Source: Phycisphaeraceae bacterium
GTDB lineage: Bacteria; Planctomycetota; Phycisphaerae; Phycisphaerales; Zrk34
Assembly (NCBI GenBank): GCA_028281485.1
Contig: JANQJT010000097.1
Span: 1 to 6,419 of the forward strand
Reading direction: 5' to 3'
Length of the DNA: 6,419 bases
Positions within the stretch are counted from its first letter, which is position 1; the number at the start of each line of letters is the position of its first letter. Under the pieces are notes generated by a model that ran no database searches, was not told where the DNA came from, and saw nothing but the letters and a program-made list of their open reading frames with translations. Made by a program: the position numbers and the translations under genes. Positions 1-5,311 of this stretch are shown here, in pieces.

Positions 1-8
1 CACCGCAT
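1..8 (-). CDS. 5' end of a gene running off the left edge (possibly a beta-ketoacyl-ACP synthase)
   Basis: Only ATG CGG TG is visible on the minus strand, so the product cannot be identified from sequence. The start is supported by a GGAGG Shine-Dalgarno (16-20) with a 7-base spacer and by its place 29 bases after the stop of the ACP gene in the same direction. Dehydratase and ACP genes of this type are often followed by a beta-ketoacyl-ACP synthase, which makes that the leading guess, but it rests on context alone. It could equally be any other gene of the same operon. Confidence 0.5.
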
Positions 9-15
9 GAAATCG

Positions 16-20
16 CCTCC
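16..20 (-). promoter_or_regulatory. Shine-Dalgarno GGAGG of the edge gene
   Basis: The minus strand reads GGAGG, then 7 bases (CGATTTC), then ATG. This is a near-ideal ribosome binding site and the main reason for calling a gene start at the window edge. It lies in the 29-base gap after the ACP stop codon, which implies the same transcript. Confidence 0.55.
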
Positions 21-37
21 GACCTGACCGGAAGCGC

Positions 38-430
38 TTAGCCCGCCAGCTTGAGTTCGACGAACTTCACCAGCGCCTCGACGGTAAACGCGTCAGCCAC
101 CTTGCCCACCGAGCGATCGTCGGCCAGCACGCTGAAGTCCGCGTAAGGCATCAGCTTCTTCAGCTCCTCCACGCCCGCGTCGGTCACCTGGCCGTCCTGC
201 ACGAACTCGGGGTTCTGCAGCGCCGACTCGGGGATCATCTCGCCCTGTTCGATCTTGATGCCGAATGCTTTTTCCAAACGGAAGGAGATGTCGAGATAGT
301 CGATGCTCTCGGCGCCCAGGTCGCTGCCCAGCGCCGCGCCCGCCTCGACCTCGTCGTCGTCAACGCCCAGCGCGTCGACCAACACCTCGGTGACCTTGGT
401 CATGATTTCGTCTCGGCTCATCTCAGCCAT
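38..430 (-). CDS. Extended acyl carrier protein (130 aa)
   Basis: This is a small acidic carrier protein that would hold growing acyl chains as thioesters on a 4'-phosphopantetheine arm. The signature is DLGAESIDYLDISFRLEKAF at residues 38-57, with Ser42 as the expected attachment site. It has ESID where the common ACP has DSLD or DSVE. Residues 8-27 give the expected first helix, ending in the typical LGVDDDEV. A standard ACP is about 78 residues. The extra length falls after the recognition helix, roughly residues 61-110, and a final ACP-like helix (TVEALVKFVELKLA) closes the protein. The ATG at 430 is preceded by GGAG with a 9-base spacer; a second Met at residue 4 is an alternative start. 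The gene follows the FabZ-like gene by 51 bases. An ACP-domain protein is near certain. Whether it serves bulk fatty-acid synthesis or a dedicated pathway is not shown. Confidence 0.9.
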   Translation of the reverse strand: MAEMSRDEIMTKVTEVLVDALGVDDDEVEAGAALGSDLGAESIDYLDISFRLEKAFGIKIEQGEMIPESALQNPEFVQDGQVTDAGVEELKKLMPYADFSVLADDRSVGKVADAFTVEALVKFVELKLAG

Positions 431-453
431 GTTCGCTCGCTCCGAAGAGAAGG

Positions 454-474
454 GCCCGGCGCATCGGCGCGGGC
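454..474 (-). other. GC-rich hairpin in the dehydratase-ACP gap
   Basis: GCCC (454-457) plus GCGC (459-462) pair with GCGC (467-470) plus GGGC (471-474) around an ATCG loop, leaving one bulged G. The minus-strand transcript would form an 8-bp stem between the dehydratase stop (482) and the ACP Shine-Dalgarno. No U-run follows, so a full terminator is unlikely. It could protect or process the mRNA, or it may be chance in GC-rich DNA. Confidence 0.3.
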
Positions 475-481
475 GTGTGTG

Positions 482-862
482 TTATCCGTGCGGCTCGGCC
501 GGTCGCATCTCGAATCGGCCCTGCACCGCGACCGCGTCGCCCACCTCGCCCTTGCCGGCAAGGCTGATCCGATCGCCGTCGGTCTTCTTGATTTCTACCG
601 TCACGCGCAGCTGTTGGCCGGGCCTGACCGTGTTACCGTAACGCACGTTGCGCACCGCCGCCAGCACCCAGGGCCCCTCGCCCCTATCGGCAAGCAAACG
701 ACGCGACGCCGCCACCATCGCCTCCAGCATCATCACCCCCGGCAGCACCGGGAATCCGGGAAAATGGTCGCCCAGGTACTCCTCGGCCGCCGTGACGTTC
801 TTCACCGTCACCACGCGGTCGTCGCCGCATTCCAGCACCTGATCCACCAAATCAAATCGCAT
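482..862 (-). CDS. fabZ: FabZ-family 3-hydroxyacyl-ACP dehydratase (126 aa)
   Basis: A single hot-dog-fold protein that would remove water from 3-hydroxyacyl-ACP to give trans-2-enoyl-ACP in the cytoplasm. The active-site motif is GDHFPGFPVLPGVMMLEAM at residues 31-49. His33 and Glu47 are 14 residues apart, the same spacing as the catalytic His/Glu pair of FabZ. The C-terminal half (NVRYGNTVRPGQQLRVTVEI, then AVQGRF) matches the usual FabZ beta-sheet. At 126 residues it is shorter than the E. coli enzyme (about 150), mainly at the N-terminus. The ATG at 862 is chosen because AGAGG lies 7 bases upstream and because all family homology begins there, although the frame stays open far beyond it. 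It is the first gene of the minus-strand block and is divergent from uvrA. A FabZ-like enzyme of a specialised pathway is possible, so the symbol names the family rather than a proven ortholog. Confidence 0.88.
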   Translation of the reverse strand: MRFDLVDQVLECGDDRVVTVKNVTAAEEYLGDHFPGFPVLPGVMMLEAMVAASRRLLADRGEGPWVLAAVRNVRYGNTVRPGQQLRVTVEIKKTDGDRISLAGKGEVGDAVAVQGRFEMRPAEPHG

Positions 863-890
863 CCACGGGCCTCTCACAGGGGTGCGAGCG

Positions 891-919
891 AATCTAACGA
901 CTCCCGGTTGTTCCGGCAA
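891..919 (-). promoter_or_regulatory. Candidate sigma-70-type promoter for the dehydratase-ACP operon
   Basis: On the minus strand a TTGCCG box (914-919; 4 of 6 match to TTGACA) and a TAGATT box (891-896; 4 of 6 match to TATAAT) are separated by exactly 17 bases. The start of transcription would be near 884, about 20 bases before the dehydratase start codon. The spacing is ideal but the boxes are imperfect, so this is a candidate only. Confidence 0.35.
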
Positions 920-956
920 GAAAGCAACTGGCGAGGGCCCCGTTTTGTCCTTACCA

Positions 957-978
957 TGATGGATTCGCCGGTCCATCA
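957..978. repeat. Inverted repeat TGATGGA-N8-TCCATCA upstream of uvrA
   Basis: Two perfect 7-base arms (957-963 and 972-978) flank an 8-base centre in the spacer between the divergent dehydratase gene and uvrA, about 60 bases before the uvrA start. Such symmetry fits a dimeric repressor site. uvrA is controlled by LexA in many bacteria, but the repeat does not match the E. coli (CTG-N10-CAG) or Gram-positive (GAAC-N4-GTTC) boxes. An operator role is inference. Confidence 0.35.
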
Positions 979-1011
979 AACTCCCACTGGGACGTGGTAA
1001 CCCCTTGACAA

Positions 1012-1026
1012 CCGGCGCCGGAAGGG
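1012..1026 (+). promoter_or_regulatory. uvrA Shine-Dalgarno with an adjoining palindrome
   Basis: GGAAGGG at 1020-1026 lies 10 bases before the uvrA ATG and is the likely ribosome binding site. It overlaps the end of a perfect 10-base palindrome, CCGGCGCCGG (1012-1021). As RNA this could fold only into a 3-bp stem with a 4-base loop, so strong masking of the site is doubtful. A protein-binding site or chance is also possible. Confidence 0.4.
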
Positions 1027-1036
1027 TGATCGCCCG

Positions 1037-3961
1037 ATGAGTGAAAAATGCATCCGCATCCGAGGCGCCCGCGAGCACAACCTCCGCGGCATCGACCTGG
1101 ACATCCCACGCGATCAGCTGGTCGTCATCACCGGCCTGTCCGGCAGCGGCAAGAGCTCCCTCGCCTTTGACACCATCTACGCCGAGGGCCAGCGCAAGTA
1201 CGTCGAGTCCCTCAGCGCCTACGCCCGACAGTTCCTCGAACAGATGGCCAAGCCCGACATCGAGGAGATCGAGGGCCTGCCCCCCACCATCGCCATCGAG
1301 CAGCGCTCCGCCAGCCACAACCCACGATCCACCGTCGCCACCACCACCGAGATCTACGACTACCTCCGACTGCTGTTTGCCCGCGCCGGTCGGCCCCACT
1401 GCTGGCACGTCGACAAAAAGGGCAAGACCTGCGGCAAGCCCATCTCTTCAACCAGCGCCACGCAGATCGTCGACCAGGTCCTGCAGATGCCCCACGGCAC
1501 AAAGCTCATGGTGCTCAGCCCGCTGATCCGCGGGAAAAAAGGCGAACACAAGGACACCCTCGAGGGCATCCAACGGCAGGGCTTTGTCCGCGCCCGCGTC
1601 GACGGCGAGGTCATCGACCTGCGTCACCCCCCGACGCTGGCCAAGAACAAGGCCCACACCATCGAGGCCGTGGTCGACCGCCTGATCCTCAAAGACGACA
1701 TCCGCTCGCGTCTGGCCGACTCGATCGAGATCTCCCTCAAGCTCAGCGAGGGCCTGGTCATCATCACCGTGATGGACGAGTCGCACGCCGGCGAAGACGA
1801 GAAGTGGGTCGACCAGCTCTACAGCGAAAAGTACGCCTGCCCCGAGCACCCCGAGTGCGCCCTGGAAGAGCTCGCCCCGCGCCTGTTCAGCTTCAACTCC
1901 CCCTACGGCGCCTGCCCGTCGTGCGACGGCCTGGGCACGATCATGGAGTTCGATGAGCAGCTCATCGTGCCCGACCCCAACCTCTCGCTGGACGACGGCG
2001 CGATCGAGGCGTGGCGCCGGCACGGCAAGCGGATGAACATCTACTACAACCGCCTGATCCGGCATTTCTGCCGCGATTTCGAGGTCGATTCGACCATGGC
2101 CTACCGCGAGCTGTCGCGCACGCTCCGCCGCATCCTCATGCACGGCACAAACACACGCGACGCCAGCAAGTTCGGCAGCAGCTTCGAAGGCGTCATCCCC
2201 AACCTCCAACGCCGCTGGGAATCCACCGACAGCGAGTACGTCAAACAACGCCTCCACGCCTACCTCTCCGAGGCACACTGCGAGACCTGCCACGGCGCAC
2301 GTCTCCGTAAAGAGGCGCTGCACGTCCTGATCCGCGCCAACGACCACGACATCGAAGGCTTCGGCTCACGCTTCGGCCAACCCAACCAGTACAACATCCA
2401 CGACATCACCTCCATGACCATCGGCCAGGCGCTCAAGCTCTTCGACCGCCTCGTCCTCTCCGACGAGCAGCAGGTCATCGCCGAGCCCATCGTCAAGGAG
2501 GTGCGCAGCCGACTCGGCTTCATGGCCGACGTCGGACTCGATTACCTCACACTCAACCGCGCCACCGCCACGCTCTCCGGCGGCGAGGCCCAGCGCATCC
2601 GTCTGGCCACGCAGGTCGGCAGCGGACTGGTCGGTTGCTGCTACGTCCTCGACGAGCCCACCATCGGCCTGCACCAGCGCGACAACGACCGACTCATCCG
2701 CACACTCCGACACCTCACCGACATCGGCAACACCGTCCTCGTCGTCGAACACGACGAAGACACCATCCGATCGGCCGACTGGGTCATCGACATCGGCCCC
2801 GGCCCCGGACGCCACGGCGGTCGCGTCGTCGGCGAGGGCGACCTCAACCACCTCATGGCCAACCACGACTCGGTCACCGCCAAGTACCTCACCGGCGAAT
2901 ACCGCATCGAGATCCCCAACCAGCGGCGCGACGTCGACACCGACAACCCCCTGCTCGTCCGCAAGGCCGAGGAAAACAACCTCAAGACCATCGACGTGAA
3001 GTTCCCCCTCGGCGGCCTGACCTGCGTCACCGGCGTCTCGGGCTCGGGCAAGAGCACGCTGGTCAATCAGATCCTGCTGCGCTCGATGAAACGCTACCTG
3101 CACGGCTCACGCGAAAAACCCGGCAAACACCTCCGCGTCAACGGCCTGAGCAACGTCGACCGCGTGATCGAGGTCGACCAGGCCCCCATCGGCCGAACGC
3201 CTCGCTCCAACCCCGCGACCTATACCGGCGTGTTCGACGAGGTCCGCAAGCTCTACGCCCAGACCCGCGAGGCAAAGATTCGCGGCTACAAGCCCGGACG
3301 TTTCAGCTTCAACGTCAAGGGCGGCCGATGCGAATCATGCCAGGGCCAGGGCCTCAAGAAAATCGAGATGCACTTCCTGCCCGATGTCTACGTCGAGTGC
3401 GAACAGTGCAAGGGCACGCGATACAACCACGAAACGCTCGAGATCACCTACAAGGGCAAGAGCATCGCCGACGTGTTGAGCATGACCGTCGAGGGCGCCA
3501 TCGAGTTCTTCGACAGCTTCCCCAAGGTCGTTCAGATGCTGCGCACGCTGCGCGACGTCGGCCTGGGCTACGTCCGACTCGGACAGTCCTCCACCACCCT
3601 CTCCGGCGGTGAGGCCCAGCGCGTCAAGCTCGCCACCGAGCTCGGCAAGAACGCCACCGGCCACACCGTCTACGTCCTCGACGAACCCACCACCGGTCTG
3701 CACTTCGCCGACATCCACAACCTGCTCAACGTCCTCAACCGACTCGTCGACAAGGGCAACACCGTCATCGTCATCGAGCACAACCTCGACGTGATCAAGT
3801 GTGCCGACTGGATCATCGATCTCGGCCCCGAGGGCGGCGATCGCGGCGGCACCGTCGTCGCAGAAGGCACCCCCGAGCAGGTCGCCGCCGTCACCGGCAG
3901 CTACACCGGCCAGTTCCTCGCCCGCTCGCTGCAACGCCCCGCCACCGCGGCCGCGGGGTAA
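1037..3961 (+). CDS. uvrA: UvrA, excinuclease ABC subunit A (974 aa)
   Basis: Dimeric DNA-damage-recognition ATPase of nucleotide excision repair; it loads UvrB onto lesions in the cytoplasm. Both ABC modules are complete. The first has Walker A GLSGSGKS (33-40), signature LSGGEAQR (513-520) and Walker B YVLDEPTIGLH (536-546). The second has Walker A GVSGSGKS (666-673), signature LSGGEAQR (855-862) and Walker B YVLDEPTTGLH (879-889). The C-terminal zinc module is canonical: CESC (765-768), 19 residues, CEQC (788-791). The first zinc module is altered (C268-x5-C274, then C293/C296). CETCHGARLR (415-424) is also present. The start is fixed by homology: the first Walker A falls two residues later than in E. 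coli UvrA. The protein is 974 residues against 940 in E. coli. Extra residues lie near 122-134, near 436-453 and in an Ala/Thr-rich tail. The gene is probably monocistronic, diverging from the dehydratase gene and converging on the secretion genes. All catalytic motifs are intact. Confidence 0.99.
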   Translation: MSEKCIRIRGAREHNLRGIDLDIPRDQLVVITGLSGSGKSSLAFDTIYAEGQRKYVESLSAYARQFLEQMAKPDIEEIEGLPPTIAIEQRSASHNPRSTVATTTEIYDYLRLLFARAGRPHCWHVDKKGKTCGKPISSTSATQIVDQVLQMPHGTKLMVLSPLIRGKKGEHKDTLEGIQRQGFVRARVDGEVIDLRHPPTLAKNKAHTIEAVVDRLILKDDIRSRLADSIEISLKLSEGLVIITVMDESHAGEDEKWVDQLYSEKYACPEHPECALEELAPRLFSFNSPYGACPSCDGLGTIMEFDEQLIVPDPNLSLDDGAIEAWRRHGKRMNIYYNRLIRHFCRDFEVDSTMAYRELSRTLRRILMHGTNTRDASKFGSSFEGVIPNLQRRWESTDSEYVKQRLHAYLSEAHCETCHGARLRKEALHVLIRANDHDIEGFGSRFGQPNQYNIHDITSMTIGQALKLFDRLVLSDEQQVIAEPIVKEVRSRLGFMADVGLDYLTLNRATATLSGGEAQRIRLATQVGSGLVGCCYVLDEPTIGLHQRDNDRLIRTLRHLTDIGNTVLVVEHDEDTIRSADWVIDIGPGPGRHGGRVVGEGDLNHLMANHDSVTAKYLTGEYRIEIPNQRRDVDTDNPLLVRKAEENNLKTIDVKFPLGGLTCVTGVSGSGKSTLVNQILLRSMKRYLHGSREKPGKHLRVNGLSNVDRVIEVDQAPIGRTPRSNPATYTGVFDEVRKLYAQTREAKIRGYKPGRFSFNVKGGRCESCQGQGLKKIEMHFLPDVYVECEQCKGTRYNHETLEITYKGKSIADVLSMTVEGAIEFFDSFPKVVQMLRTLRDVGLGYVRLGQSSTTLSGGEAQRVKLATELGKNATGHTVYVLDEPTTGLHFADIHNLLNVLNRLVDKGNTVIVIEHNLDVIKCADWIIDLGPEGGDRGGTVVAEGTPEQVAAVTGSYTGQFLARSLQRPATAAAG

Positions 3962-3986
3962 CGCGCGCACACCTACCGGGCGCATA

Positions 3987-4021
3987 GGAAAACGGCGAAC
4001 GTCAGACGCACGCCGTTTCCC
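3987..4021. terminator. Hairpin between convergent uvrA and the secretion operon, probable bidirectional terminator
   Basis: AAACGGCG (3990-3997) pairs perfectly with CGCCGTTT (4011-4018). Two more G-C pairs follow beyond an A/C mismatch, and CGT/ACG can pair inside the loop. On the plus strand the stem ends in TTTCCCTT, 26 bases after the uvrA stop. On the minus strand it ends in GTTTTCC. The U-runs are short, so efficiency is uncertain, but the place between two convergent genes is what a shared terminator would occupy. Confidence 0.55.
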
Positions 4022-4043
4022 TTGCAAAGGTGACTGCTGTCAT

Positions 4044-4060
4044 CAGCCGCACCGCGGCTG
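4044..4060 (-). terminator. Hairpin just after the platform-protein stop codon
   Basis: CAGCCGC (4044-4050) and GCGGCTG (4054-4060) form a perfect 7-bp GC-rich stem with a 3-base loop, starting 7 bases past the stop codon of the minus-strand gene. No U-run follows directly. It may act with the AT-flanked hairpin further downstream as a double terminator, or shield the 3' end of the mRNA. Confidence 0.4.
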
Positions 4061-4067
4061 CAATGTG

Positions 4068-5297
4068 TTATCCACCGGCCATAACCCGGCCCACGCTGAA
4101 GATCGGCAGCAGCAGCGAGATCGCCACGAAACCAATCAACGCGCCCATGAAACCCACCATCGCGGGCTCGATAAACTCCGTCGTCCGCTTCACCGCCTCG
4201 TCAAAATCGTGCTCCGTGAACTCGGCGATCTTCTCCATCACCATGCCCAGCCGCCCCGCCTTCTCGCCGGAGTGGATCATGCGACTCACCGGGCCGGGGA
4301 TCAACGGGCTCTCGAACAACGCCGTCGATAGCTGCACGCCCTCGCGCAGCTGCGAATCGACATCGTCCCACAGTTCCTCGAAGTGACTGTTGCGTGTCAC
4401 GTCGCGCGTGATCGAAATCATGTCCAGCATCGGCACGCCCGCGGCGATCATCGTGCCCATCGTGCGCGTCGCGCGCGTGATGTACAGCTGACGGAACATG
4501 TTGCCCAGCAGCGGCATGTTCAGCTTGATCCCGTCGAGGAACTTGCGGCCCCACGCCTGCGTGCGCAGGTAGATCACCGTACCGATCAACAACACCACCA
4601 GGCCCGTCGGCACGTACCAGTAGTTCACGAGAAAATCGCTGATGCCCAGCAGCAGACGCGTCGGCATCGGCAGCGCCGCGCCGCGATTGGCAAAGATCTT
4701 GCTGAATCGAGGCAACACGAACGCCAACAGAAAGATCGTCACGCTGAACGCCATGATCATCATGACGATCGGGTAGATCATCGCGCCGCGCACCGACTTG
4801 AGCGTGTTGCGCTCCTTCGTCAGATACGCACTGATGCGCTCGAGCATCTGCCCCATCGTGCCCGACGCCTCCGATGCCTTCAGCAGCGAGATCATCAGGT
4901 TCGGGAAGACCTTCGAGTGGCTCTCCAGTGCCACGCTGAACGCCTGGCCGGCCTGCACCTGGCTGTTGACGTCGGCCAGCACGGCCTTGAAGTGCTCGTT
5001 CGTTGTCTGATCCGAGATCGAATCCAACGCCTCGCCAAGCGTCACGCCCGTGTCGATCATCACCGACATCTGGTGCGAGAAGTGGATCACCTCGTCGCGC
5101 TTGATGTTGCGATAGTGGTGCTTCATCGGCACATCGGTCGACGCGCTGGCGGCGCCGCTGCGCGACTCGGCCAGCTTCACGATGAACTTGCCTTCGCCGC
5201 GGATCAGGCGACCGGCCTCGGCGATCGAATCAGCCACGAGCGTGCCCGTGCTGATCTGACCGGAGTGGTCTCGCGCCTGGTAGCTGAAGTTCGGCAT
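4068..5297 (-). CDS. Type II secretion / type IV pilus inner-membrane platform protein, GspF/PilC family (409 aa)
   Basis: Polytopic inner-membrane protein that connects the assembly ATPase to pilin or pseudopilin polymerisation. The N-terminus (PNFSYQARDHSGQISTGTL, residues 2-20) is the usual GspF opening. Two repeated GspF domains follow. The first is about 68-197, with FSHQMSVMIDTGVTLGEAL near 73-91. The second is about 271-397, with ATRTMGTMIAAGVPMLDMI near 276-294 and IPGPVSRMIHSGEKAGRLG near 333-351. Hydrophobic segments near 173-196, 222-244 and 377-400 match the three membrane spans of the family. At 409 residues it is full length. The ATG at 5297 has AAGGAG 7 bases upstream. It lies 11 bases after the ATPase gene and appears to be the last gene of that operon. 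Sequence alone does not separate a type II secretion GspF from a type IV pilus PilC, since no pilin, secretin or PilT gene is visible. Confidence 0.95.
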   Translation of the reverse strand: MPNFSYQARDHSGQISTGTLVADSIAEAGRLIRGEGKFIVKLAESRSGAASASTDVPMKHHYRNIKRDEVIHFSHQMSVMIDTGVTLGEALDSISDQTTNEHFKAVLADVNSQVQAGQAFSVALESHSKVFPNLMISLLKASEASGTMGQMLERISAYLTKERNTLKSVRGAMIYPIVMMIMAFSVTIFLLAFVLPRFSKIFANRGAALPMPTRLLLGISDFLVNYWYVPTGLVVLLIGTVIYLRTQAWGRKFLDGIKLNMPLLGNMFRQLYITRATRTMGTMIAAGVPMLDMISITRDVTRNSHFEELWDDVDSQLREGVQLSTALFESPLIPGPVSRMIHSGEKAGRLGMVMEKIAEFTEHDFDEAVKRTTEFIEPAMVGFMGALIGFVAISLLLPIFSVGRVMAGG

Positions 5298-5304
5298 CGT
5301 CGTT

Positions 5305-5311
5305 CTCCTTA
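5305..5311 (-). promoter_or_regulatory. Shine-Dalgarno of the platform gene overlapping the ATPase stop codon
   Basis: The minus strand reads TAAGGAG. TAA (5309-5311) is the stop of the ATPase gene, and AAGGAG (5305-5310) is the ribosome binding site 7 bases before the next ATG. Ribosomes ending on the first gene would stand on the binding site of the second, which fits translational coupling of two partners of one machine. Confidence 0.8.

Noticed and set aside
952..957. TACCAT as a -10 box for uvrA
   Set aside because: It matches 4 of 6 positions, but the sequence at the proper -35 distance (TGGCGA, 929-934) matches only 3 of 6; too weak to call.
1005..1010. Perfect TTGACA as a -35 box for uvrA
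   Set aside because: With a 17-base spacer the -10 position would be GATCGC at 1028-1033, which does not match and lies between the Shine-Dalgarno and the start codon.
863..1408. Upstream in-frame extension of the FabZ-like gene on the minus strand, giving a 308-residue protein
   Set aside because: The extra part is Gly/Ala/Val-rich shadow sequence, largely antisense to the start of uvrA, with no family similarity. A good Shine-Dalgarno and all FabZ homology begin at the ATG at 862.
1448..2347. Long minus-strand open frame (299 codons) inside uvrA
   Set aside because: It is antisense to conserved uvrA sequence, has low-complexity Ala/Val/Asp composition and no recognisable domain; it is an artefact of GC-rich third positions.
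2635..3612. Plus-strand frame (325 codons) overlapping uvrA in another frame
   Set aside because: The product is Arg/Pro/His-rich, as expected for a shifted frame of a GC-rich gene; the uvrA frame holds the ATPase motifs.
3335..4027. Minus-strand frame (230 codons) antisense to the 3' part of uvrA
   Set aside because: It is Gly/Val/Asp-rich with no domain and covers conserved uvrA codons and the terminator; codon bias alone explains it.
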